DNA of 54,928 bases from an uncultured Bulleidia sp. (GTDB taxonomy: Bacteria > Bacillota_I > Bacilli_A > Erysipelotrichales > Erysipelotrichaceae), in NCBI GenBank assembly GCA_934757945.1, contig CAKVLT010000002.1, positions 1 to 54,928 on the forward strand, read 5' to 3'. This document shows positions 10,115 to 17,513 of the stretch, one piece after another. The first letter of the stretch is position 1. Each line of letters opens with the position of its first letter. The notes beneath the pieces were generated by a model. That model was not told the DNA's origin and made no database searches. It saw only the letters and a program-made list of their open reading frames with translations. Both the position numbers and the translations under genes were made by a program.

Positions 10115-11204
10115 ACTTTGCGCTCTCCTTTCTCATCTTTGCCATACGATCACGTAACTGTTCAGGCATCTCTACTTTAGGTGCACGTGGATCACATAGC
10201 CATGACGCCACTCTGTGTTTACCACCTACGTTGTACATTGGAGGTTCCTGCTTATAATCAATAGCCAGAGCATACGGATTTCTTGGAGCAAAGGCATCTC
10301 CCACCACTTTCTTTAACAGGTTTGGAGGAGTACCTGGAATAGCAAATAATCTTGTGGAATCTGTATCTGTATCCGGCATGGAAGCAAGTAAGCCCCATGT
10401 GTATGGATGACGAGGATCATAGAAGATTTCGTTAACATCACCCTTTTCAATAATTCTTCCTGCATACATGACATCCACATAGTCTGCCACCTTTGCCACA
10501 ACCCCAAGGTCATGTGTGATATAGATAACAGCAATGTTATGTTCTTTCTGCAATCTCTGAATCAGTTCAAGAATTTTAGCCTGAATAGTAACGTCAAGAG
10601 CAGTTGTAGGTTCATCGCAGATCAAAATATCCGGATTACAGGCCAGAGCAATGGCAATAACCACTCTTTGACGCATACCACCAGATAACTGGTGTGGATA
10701 TTCCTTAAATCTCTTTTCAGGATTTTCAATACCTACTTCCCCAAGCAAATCCAGAGCTCTTTTACGTGCTTCTTCCTTGCTTGTTTTTTCATGAAGGAGG
10801 ATTGGTTCCATGATCTGTTTACCAATCTGCATGGTAGGATCCAGAGAAGTCATAGGATCCTGGAAAACCATGGCAATATGCTTACCGTTAAAACGATAAC
10901 GAATTTCCTTCTGAGAAAGAGTTGTCATATCTACAGTTTCTCTTTCTCCCTGATCATTTGTAAAAGTATAATCAATCTTACCGGAATCAATACGACCATT
11001 ACCGGCAAGAATCCCCATGATTGTCTTTACTGTAACAGACTTTCCTGAGCCGGATTCACCTACAATGGCAATAGTTTCTCCTCTGAACAGATCCATACGT
11101 ACACCACGGATAGCCTTTACTCTGCCTGCAGTAGTTTCAAAAGATATGTTCAGATCACGGATAGATAATACTCTGTCTTTCTTTTCTCTGTTAATTAATG
11201 ACAT
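10101..11204 (-). CDS. oppD: Oligopeptide ABC transporter ATP-binding protein OppD
   Basis: This 367-residue ABC ATPase of the OppD/DppD type carries Walker A (GESGSGKSV), the signature LSGGMRQRVVIAIAL, Walker B (ILICDEPTTALD) and the peptide-transporter C-terminal region (DPRHPYTWGLLASMP). Like many OppD proteins it has an added C-terminal stretch with a Cys (WLCDPRAPKVEMPEQL). It pairs with OppF to energise OppB-OppC. It starts 11 bases after oppC. Confidence 0.93.
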   Translation of the reverse strand: MSLINREKKDRVLSIRDLNISFETTAGRVKAIRGVRMDLFRGETIAIVGESGSGKSVTVKTIMGILAGNGRIDSGKIDYTFTNDQGERETVDMTTLSQKEIRYRFNGKHIAMVFQDPMTSLDPTMQIGKQIMEPILLHEKTSKEEARKRALDLLGEVGIENPEKRFKEYPHQLSGGMRQRVVIAIALACNPDILICDEPTTALDVTIQAKILELIQRLQKEHNIAVIYITHDLGVVAKVADYVDVMYAGRIIEKGDVNEIFYDPRHPYTWGLLASMPDTDTDSTRLFAIPGTPPNLLKKVVGDAFAPRNPYALAIDYKQEPPMYNVGGKHRVASWLCDPRAPKVEMPEQLRDRMAKMRKESAKYEEH

Positions 11205-11215
11205 ACTCTGTTACC

Positions 11216-12259
11216 TCAACTTTGTTTCTGATTTGGATCGAATGCATCACGAATACCATCGGCAAACAGGTTGAAACTCAGCATGAGCAAAGCTAACACG
11301 ATGATTGGAGCAATCATGATATATGGATGAATCGTCATAGACTTATATCCATCTGAAATAAGTGCACCAAGAGATGCCTGAGGAGGAGTGATACCAAGAC
11401 CTACGAAAGAAAGGAAAGCTTCGGTAAAGATAGCATTTGGAATAGAGAACATGGACATGACAATCAGCTGTCCAAAGATATTCGGCATGATATCTTTAAA
11501 GATAATATGGAAGGAACTTGCACCTAATGTTTTACTTGCAAGTACATATTCACTTTCTTTCAGTTTTAACATTTCAGCACGTGCGATACGTGACATACCA
11601 ATCCAGCCTGTAATCATCAGGGCAAAGATAATGGTTAAGATACCTCTTGGTAATACAAGGCCGAGTAGAGTAACTGCAACAAGAGTAGGAATACCATTCA
11701 GCACTTCTACAATTCTCTGCATAACCATATCTACTTTACCTCCGAAGTATCCGGAGATAAGACCATAAGACATACCAATAACAATATCAATGGCTGCAGC
11801 AGAGAAGGCAATAATCAAAGATACACGTGTACCTTCCCATACTCTTGTAAATAAATCTCTACCGTTAGTGTCTGTACCAAACCAGTGATAGATATCTGTA
11901 AACCCTTTTGCAGCATACACATTCTTACCATTTTCAATGCCTCTGAAGAAACCAATTTTTTCAAGTCCCTGAATACGAGGAGGTAAAGACTGTTCTGCCT
12001 GTACAATTGCTTCACTGGCATAGCCGGAAAACATCGGGCCAAAGATAGCTAAAAGTATAATAATCAGAATAATGATAAGACCTGCAACGGCACCCTTATT
12101 CTTTTTGAAATGTAACCAGATATCTCTTGCAGAAGAAGTAGCAGCATAGGTTTCATCCACAAGCTTCTTATCCTGCTGTACAAAAACGAAATCTTCATCA
12201 TTGACATCTTCCAGTACTTCATTTGTAAGAACAGGTTCCTGAGCATGAATTTCAGACAT
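11216..12259 (-). CDS. oppC: Oligopeptide ABC transporter permease OppC
   Basis: This 347-residue permease has an N-terminal cytoplasmic tail, a first membrane helix near residue 60 (AGLIIILIIILLAIFGPMF) and five more in the C-terminal BPD_transp_1 domain. The EAA-loop that contacts the ATPases is visible (YVLASKTLGASSFHIIFKDI). I place the start at 12259, where GGAGGG lies 8 bases upstream. A longer frame would run back into oppB. OppC forms the membrane pore with OppB. Confidence 0.92.
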   Translation of the reverse strand: MSEIHAQEPVLTNEVLEDVNDEDFVFVQQDKKLVDETYAATSSARDIWLHFKKNKGAVAGLIIILIIILLAIFGPMFSGYASEAIVQAEQSLPPRIQGLEKIGFFRGIENGKNVYAAKGFTDIYHWFGTDTNGRDLFTRVWEGTRVSLIIAFSAAAIDIVIGMSYGLISGYFGGKVDMVMQRIVEVLNGIPTLVAVTLLGLVLPRGILTIIFALMITGWIGMSRIARAEMLKLKESEYVLASKTLGASSFHIIFKDIMPNIFGQLIVMSMFSIPNAIFTEAFLSFVGLGITPPQASLGALISDGYKSMTIHPYIMIAPIIVLALLMLSFNLFADGIRDAFDPNQKQS

Positions 12260-12260
12260 A

Positions 12261-13196
12261 TTACTTACCCTCCTTTGCAACACGGATTCTAGGGTCAATA
12301 ATTCCATACAGAATATCTACACCCAGCATCATAAAGATATACAGAGCGGAATATACGAAAGCACACGCCACAACTACGTTATAGTCATTACTCTGAATGG
12401 CCTGTACCATCAGCATGCCGATTCCAGGAATGGCAAACACTTTTTCTACCACCATGGATCCTGTCAGCAGGTTGATTAACAATGGTCCCATAATCGTAAC
12501 AATAGGAATCATGGTATTTCTTAAAGCATGATGGAAAATCAATCCTTTTTCCTTCACACCCTTTGCCTGTACAAGAGCAATATAATCACTTCCAAGTACA
12601 TCAATCATTTCAGAACGTGTAAAACGTGAAATGTTGGCAATCGGGAACATGCTTAATGCAAGCGTTGGTAATATAGTGGAACTGAATGGTGCACTTGCAT
12701 TGTACAGAATTGGTGTCCACTGAAGTTTAAATCCAATATAGAAAGCTAATAGTAATGCAAATACATAAGAAGGTACGGATACACCCAGTACAGAAACCAC
12801 AGAACATAGAGAGTCAATCCATGTATTATGATTCAATGCTGCGGCAATACCCAGCAGTAAACCAATAATAGAACCAACCACAAATCCCTGTGCACCGATA
12901 CGAATAGATACCATTAAAGGACCTTTGATCATATCCGCAACTGCTCTGTTTTTATTTAAGACGTAGGAGACACCAAGATCTCCCTTAAACATATTCACAA
13001 CATATTTTGCAAAACGAACAAAGAATGGCTGATCCAGTCCGTATTTTGCATACAGTACCTGTTTTTGCACTGCTGTTAACTTTTCATCATTGAACGGAGA
13101 ACCCGGCATATATGACAACATGAGGAATAATACAAATAAAATTACCATCAATGTCAAAATGCTCATCAGGACTCGTTTTGTTATATATTTCGACAT
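12261..13196 (-). CDS. oppB: Oligopeptide ABC transporter permease OppB
   Basis: This 311-residue permease begins with a membrane helix (VLMSILTLMVILFVLFLML) and the MPGSPF motif characteristic of OppB. Five further helices follow, with the EAA-loop YIALVQAKGVKEKGLIFHHA. AAGGGG lies about 9 bases before the ATG. Its gene follows oppA after a hairpin that may lower expression of the membrane and ATPase genes relative to the binding protein. Confidence 0.92.
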   Translation of the reverse strand: MSKYITKRVLMSILTLMVILFVLFLMLSYMPGSPFNDEKLTAVQKQVLYAKYGLDQPFFVRFAKYVVNMFKGDLGVSYVLNKNRAVADMIKGPLMVSIRIGAQGFVVGSIIGLLLGIAAALNHNTWIDSLCSVVSVLGVSVPSYVFALLLAFYIGFKLQWTPILYNASAPFSSTILPTLALSMFPIANISRFTRSEMIDVLGSDYIALVQAKGVKEKGLIFHHALRNTMIPIVTIMGPLLINLLTGSMVVEKVFAIPGIGMLMVQAIQSNDYNVVVACAFVYSALYIFMMLGVDILYGIIDPRIRVAKEGK

Positions 13197-13222
13197 ATTT
13201 GATCCCCTTTCCTAAAAATAAC

Positions 13223-13250
13223 ACAATAGAGCGGAAAACCGCTCTATTGT
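13223..13250 (-). terminator. Intra-operon hairpin between oppA and oppB
   Basis: A perfect 12-bp stem (ACAATAGAGCGG) with a 4-base loop is followed on the minus strand by TATTTTTAGG. The T-run is imperfect, which suggests partial termination or a 3' stabiliser for oppA mRNA. This is a common arrangement for abundant binding proteins. Confidence 0.65.
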
Positions 13251-13267
13251 ATAAAATGATGTATTCA

Positions 13268-14899
13268 CTAAGCTTCTTTAGCTACATAACGATAGGAATC
13301 AACGCCACCATTATGGAACTGAACACCTGTCACCTTAGGATTGATCATCATAGCGCCACCATTCTGGTATACAGGAGCCATTGCATAATCATCGAGAAGA
13401 ATCTGTTCAGCTTCTACAAGATCTGCCCAACGTTTTTCAACATCTGCAGCATCTTCACCAGTTTCAGCCTTGTTCATAAGTGCATTGTATTCTTCATTGC
13501 TGTAAGAACCTGTATAACCTGCACGGTCAGACTTATAGATATCCAGGAATGTCTGAGGGTCAGCATAGTCTGGTCCCCAACGTGTTATACCCATCTGATA
13601 TTCATGATTATTCATATTTTCAAGTCTTGTCTTCTTAGGTACGGAATTGATTGTAATTGTGATACCAGGAAGATTTGTCTGTAACTGCTGCTGAATATTT
13701 TCAGCCACTGCCTTACAAGATTCAGAATCTTCTGTCAACAGTTCAAGAGTAACATCTCCTCCAAGAGCTGCCTTTGCTTTTTCATAAGCTGCCTTAGCAC
13801 CTTCAGCATCAGCTGTTGTCTTTAAGATTTCTCCGGATGTTTCACGGAAATCATCACCGCTTGGTCCATAAGCAAATTCCTTAGGAATGTATCCTGTAGC
13901 AGCAACAGAACCATCTTTCAATACGTCATCTGCAATAGACTGACGATCAATACCTTTGGAGATAGCTTCACGAAGATCTTTGTTCTGGATAGAAGCATCT
14001 TCGAAACAGAAATCAAGTCTCCATCCATAACCTGTCAGACGTGTTGTGAAACCTTCAGTATCTTTATAAGCATCTACCTGTTCGGATGTCAGCTTAACAA
14101 CATCGATGTTGCCCTGCTGATATTCCATCATGGCAGACTGTGTATCCTGCAGGAACTTGAATGTCACATCACTGCCGGAGATACTGTCCGCATCCCAGTA
14201 ATCTTCGTTCTTTGTGAATGTGTACTGGTTACCTGCACTCCATTCTGTCATTGTATAAGGTCCGCAATAAATTAAATCATCTACAGAACCTACAGCATAG
14301 TCACTTCCCTTGGATTCATAGAATTCCTGGTTGAGTGGGAAGAAAGAAGGGAATGCCATCAGACCCAATAAGAATCCGCATGGCTGATTCAGATGTACAA
14401 CGAATGTAGAATCATCTGTAGCTTCAATACCAAGATCTTCTACTGGTTTAGTACCTGCCACAACATCAGCAGCGTTTACTACACCGATAGTATCCATGAT
14501 AAAGTTATATTCACTTGCAAGTTCCGGACTTACAAGTCTTCTCCAGCCATAAACGAAATCGTTTGCAGTAACAGGAATACCATTAGACCACTTGATACCA
14601 TCTCTTAAGTGGAATGTATATGTTTTACCATCTTCGCTGACATCATAAGATTCAGCAAGATCAGGAACAGGCTGTTCATTTTCATCCAGTCTTAATAATC
14701 CAGCTTCACACATTGTATGCATGATGAAGGAGTTTCCGTCTGTTGCGACCTCATAGTCCATTGTGTTTAAGTCTGCATCCATCGCAACTGTGATTGTTCC
14801 GCCTGTGGATTCTGTTCCACCTGTGGAAGAAGTAGAAGAGCCACAACCAGCAAGCATTGCACCGGTCATTGCTACAGCAAATGGCTTTTTCCAATTCAT
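13268..14899 (-). CDS. oppA: Oligopeptide-binding lipoprotein OppA
   Basis: This 543-residue SBP_bac_5 protein is the extracytoplasmic receptor of the peptide importer. The first 19 residues form a lipoprotein signal peptide with lipobox LAGC, so it is anchored to the membrane by a lipidated Cys. Family features follow: AESYDVSEDGKTYTFHLRDG and the FVYGWRRLVSP segment. Ligand range cannot be read from sequence, but the fold and the complete oppBCDF behind it support peptides. A promoter lies 34-62 bases upstream and GGGGGA before the ATG. Confidence 0.92.
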   Translation of the reverse strand: MNWKKPFAVAMTGAMLAGCGSSTSSTGGTESTGGTITVAMDADLNTMDYEVATDGNSFIMHTMCEAGLLRLDENEQPVPDLAESYDVSEDGKTYTFHLRDGIKWSNGIPVTANDFVYGWRRLVSPELASEYNFIMDTIGVVNAADVVAGTKPVEDLGIEATDDSTFVVHLNQPCGFLLGLMAFPSFFPLNQEFYESKGSDYAVGSVDDLIYCGPYTMTEWSAGNQYTFTKNEDYWDADSISGSDVTFKFLQDTQSAMMEYQQGNIDVVKLTSEQVDAYKDTEGFTTRLTGYGWRLDFCFEDASIQNKDLREAISKGIDRQSIADDVLKDGSVAATGYIPKEFAYGPSGDDFRETSGEILKTTADAEGAKAAYEKAKAALGGDVTLELLTEDSESCKAVAENIQQQLQTNLPGITITINSVPKKTRLENMNNHEYQMGITRWGPDYADPQTFLDIYKSDRAGYTGSYSNEEYNALMNKAETGEDAADVEKRWADLVEAEQILLDDYAMAPVYQNGGAMMINPKVTGVQFHNGGVDSYRYVAKEA

Positions 14900-14932
14900 A
14901 CTATATTTCCCCCTTTCGAAAATACATTTTGA

Positions 14933-14961
14933 ATTTTATGCCTCAAAGAAAATGTTGTAAA
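14933..14961 (-). promoter_or_regulatory. Promoter of the opp operon
   Basis: On the minus strand TTTACA and TAAAAT are separated by exactly 17 bases. Just upstream, at 14977-14994, is a palindrome, TTTCACA-AAAA-TGTGAAA, that could be an operator or an upstream binding site. Confidence 0.6.
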
Positions 14962-15118
14962 CAAAAAATGTCGAATTTTCACAAAAATGTGAAAGAAATA
15001 TGAAATAACTATGAAACATTTTTCAGAAATGTGCGCTTTTAAAACTAAATTTCCTTATTTCATCAGCTTTTTTTTGAGATTTCTCCTCTTCAGTGAATTT
15101 TTGAAAAATTTTCAGAAG

Positions 15119-15158
15119 ACAAAAAAAAGACATTCAGATGAATTTCCACGAATGTCTT
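15119..15158 (-). terminator. Terminator of the LexA-like repressor gene
   Basis: On the minus strand GACATTC and GAATGTC pair, followed by an eight-base T-run. It lies about 20 bases past the repressor stop codon and separates it from oppA. Confidence 0.75.
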
Positions 15159-15177
15159 CTGTATACCTTTTATTGCC

Positions 15178-15768
15178 TCAAAGAAAGTTTCTTCGTACAT
15201 AGACAACTTTACCAAGAATACGCACAGGTAAAGTTTCCACTTCTTCCGGTGTAAAGAATTTAGAGGCATATACCGGATTGGCAGGTTCCAGAATCATCAG
15301 ATCCTGTTTGAAATACACTCTTTTCACAGTCACTTCTTCTCCTACCATCACCACACCAATCTGTCCTGATTCCAAAGAATCACACATCTTTACAAACAGA
15401 TAATCCCCTTCATAGATATGGGCACCTGTCATGGAATCTCCCGTCACACGTAAAAAGTAATCTCCTTTTTTTGCATCTGTACGTCCTGTTTCCATATACC
15501 CTTCTATATCCTGTTCTGCAGGAAGATTATACCCAGCCTTTACAGTACCCAGAATTGGTTTAAAACATTCACTTTCTTCCAGAACTTTATCTATATTACA
15601 GTCCAGCACTTCTGCAAGTTTGGCCTTTGTACCGTTTTTAAGTTTTAAGCTTTCTCCATTCAGCCACCTGTAATATGTGGATACAGATACTCCCAGCAAT
15701 TGTGCCATCTCTTTATGATTCAGGTCCTTCTGTTGTTCATACTGCAGTAACAATTCACATAATATCAT
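15178..15768 (-). CDS. LexA-like XRE/S24 self-cleaving repressor
   Basis: This 196-residue protein has an N-terminal helix-turn-helix (MAQLLGVSVSTYYRWLNGES, residues 21-40) and a C-terminal S24 peptidase domain. The predicted autocleavage bond is Ala78-Gly79 (TVKAGYN), with catalytic Ser112 (GDSM) and Lys149 (VTVKRV), so self-cleavage on RecA-ssDNA seems possible. Start 15768 is chosen because GGTGGTG precedes it and a TATAAT box lies just upstream; an ATG further out would overlap that promoter. It is divergent from a Y-family polymerase, which it probably represses together with itself. The XRE-type DNA-binding domain shows it is not the housekeeping LexA. Confidence 0.85.
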   Translation of the reverse strand: MILCELLLQYEQQKDLNHKEMAQLLGVSVSTYYRWLNGESLKLKNGTKAKLAEVLDCNIDKVLEESECFKPILGTVKAGYNLPAEQDIEGYMETGRTDAKKGDYFLRVTGDSMTGAHIYEGDYLFVKMCDSLESGQIGVVMVGEEVTVKRVYFKQDLMILEPANPVYASKFFTPEEVETLPVRILGKVVYVRRNFL

Positions 15769-15784
15769 TTTTATCACCACCAGA

Positions 15785-15813
15785 ATTATAAAATGCATTG
15801 CACTTTTGCACAA
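15785..15813 (-). promoter_or_regulatory. Promoter and candidate operator of the LexA-like gene
   Basis: On the minus strand TTGTGC and TATAAT are 17 bases apart. Two copies of GTGCAA, 8 bases apart (plus-strand TTGCAC at 15798-15803 and 15806-15811), overlap the -35 box and spacer. They would suit autorepression. Confidence 0.6.
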
Positions 15814-15851
15814 GTAAAAAGATAACAGCTTTATAAATTCCCAAATCTATA

Positions 15852-15881
15852 TTGCTTTTAGGAATATGGATTTCATACAAT
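15852..15881 (+). promoter_or_regulatory. Probable promoter of the Y-family polymerase gene
   Basis: TTGCTT and TACAAT are separated by 18 bases, and the start codon lies 19 bases beyond the -10 box. The match is moderate. Confidence 0.4.
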
Positions 15882-15899
15882 ACAGATACGGAGGTACAC

Positions 15900-17156
15900 A
15901 TGGCAAACAAAATGTATTTATGTATTGATCTGAAATCCTTCTACGCCTCTGTAGAATGTGTGGAAAGAGGCCTGGATCCTTTCACCACCAATCTTGTGGT
16001 GGCAGATCCTGCAAGAGGTGGAGGTGCTATCACCCTTGCCGCAACACCTGCCATCAAAAAACTCGGAGTACAGAGCAGAGGCAGAATCTATGAAATTCCC
16101 AAACATATCCACTACATCATCGCTCCACCAAGAATGTCGTTATATATGCAATATTCCGCAAAAATCTACAGTATCTTTCTGAAATGGATTGCAAAAGAAG
16201 ATATCCACGTCTATTCCATAGATGAAGCTTTTCTGGATGTCACACCTTACCTTGCTTTATATAAGCAAACCCCAAAGCAGATAGCCAGAGCTATTTTAAA
16301 GGACATTATGAATGAAACTGGCATTACCGCCACCGTAGGTATCGGTACAAACCTTTTCCTGACAAAAGTAGCCCTGGACATCACCGCTAAGCATACAGCG
16401 GATAATATGGGCTATCTGGATGAAGAAACCTTCCGTCATACCCTGTGGCATCACACGCCTTTAACCGACTTCTGGATGATCGGCCCCGGTACCCAAAGAA
16501 GGCTGGAAAATCTGGGCATCAGGGATATGTATGGTATTGCACATTGCAACCAGAATATCCTGTATAAGACTTTTGGAGTCAATGCAGAATATCTGATAGA
16601 TCATTCCTGGGGAAAAGAAAGCTGTGAAATACAGGATATCAAGTCCTATTCACCTTCTTCTGCCTCCATGTCCAATTCACAGATATTATTTGAAGATTAC
16701 AGCTATATAGATGCCTATCTTGTCATGAAGGAAATGGTAGAAACCAACGTATTAACATTGACGGCAAAACATGTTGTCACAAGTCATGTCTCACTGTTCA
16801 TCGGCTATTCCAAAAATGTACATCCCGCCGCAAGAGGAAGTCATAAACTCACATGCAAAACCAATGCCTATCACATTTTGTTAGCAGAATTTAAAACATT
16901 ATATAAGAAAATTGTCAGTCCTCAGTACCCTGTCCGTCAGATTGCCATCTCTTTTGGAAATATTGAAGACGAGTACTATGAGCAATATGACCTGTTTCAG
17001 GATCAGACACTAGTAGAAAAAGACAAACAGTTGCAGGAAAGCCTTGTGACCATCAAACAGAAATACGGAAAAAATGCCATTCTAAAGGGGATGAACCTGT
17101 TGGAAAAGGCTACCCAGAAAAAACGGAACACATTAATAGGAGGACATAATGCCTAG
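15900..17156 (+). CDS. Y-family translesion DNA polymerase (UmuC/UvrX type)
   Basis: This 418-residue polymerase copies damaged DNA. The palm starts CIDLKSFYASVE, with the metal-binding Asp at residue 10, and the second catalytic motif is YSIDEAFLDVT. A helix-hairpin-helix (MIGPGTQRRLENLGI) and a little-finger domain follow. The UmuC/UvrX-like start, the YolD partner and the LexA-like divergent repressor all point to an inducible mutagenic polymerase rather than housekeeping DinB. The start is set at 15900, where GGAGG lies 6 bases upstream; an earlier in-frame codon lacks support. It overlaps the next gene by 8 bases. Confidence 0.9.
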   Translation: MANKMYLCIDLKSFYASVECVERGLDPFTTNLVVADPARGGGAITLAATPAIKKLGVQSRGRIYEIPKHIHYIIAPPRMSLYMQYSAKIYSIFLKWIAKEDIHVYSIDEAFLDVTPYLALYKQTPKQIARAILKDIMNETGITATVGIGTNLFLTKVALDITAKHTADNMGYLDEETFRHTLWHHTPLTDFWMIGPGTQRRLENLGIRDMYGIAHCNQNILYKTFGVNAEYLIDHSWGKESCEIQDIKSYSPSSASMSNSQILFEDYSYIDAYLVMKEMVETNVLTLTAKHVVTSHVSLFIGYSKNVHPAARGSHKLTCKTNAYHILLAEFKTLYKKIVSPQYPVRQIAISFGNIEDEYYEQYDLFQDQTLVEKDKQLQESLVTIKQKYGKNAILKGMNLLEKATQKKRNTLIGGHNA

Positions 17157-17463
17157 AACAAGAGCACAGCGTGCACAGCAATTTCAAGCCTATGATGCGC
17201 TCAAAGGCTTTACGGAATTACTGCACGAAAAGGAAAGAATTGTCATACAGAAAAAGGATCTCTCTGAAGATGACTATGAAGAATTAAACGAAAAAGCTTC
17301 CAGATTACAGACAGGAAAGATGGTTTCCATCATACATTATGATAAAAACGAATATGTCAAAACTACAGGCATCTTATCCAGAATAGATCCAGAAATGGGA
17401 TATCTGCAGATTGTCAAAACAAAGATAGCATTAAAAGATATCCTGCATATTGAGATTCCATAA
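17149..17463 (+). CDS. YolD-like protein
   Basis: This 104-residue protein has the YolD-like fold: an N-terminal region rich in Arg and Ala (RTRAQRAQQFQAYDALKGF), then a small beta domain (MVSIIHYDKNEYVKTTGIL). YolD-like proteins usually accompany UvrX/UmuC-type polymerases in Firmicutes and are thought to act like UmuD-type accessory factors. Overlap with the polymerase gene and the AGGAGG before its ATG indicate coupled translation. Confidence 0.85.
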   Translation: MPRTRAQRAQQFQAYDALKGFTELLHEKERIVIQKKDLSEDDYEELNEKASRLQTGKMVSIIHYDKNEYVKTTGILSRIDPEMGYLQIVKTKIALKDILHIEIP

Positions 17464-17508
17464 GAAAAAGAAGTATCCCTCTCAACACGAGAAGATACTT
17501 CTTTTCTT
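17464..17508. terminator. Bidirectional terminator between yolD-like and flavoreductase genes
   Basis: An 11-bp stem (AAAGAAGTATC with GATACTTCTTT) sits between two convergent genes, with T-rich tails on both strands. Confidence 0.8.
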
Positions 17509-17513
17509 ATGTC

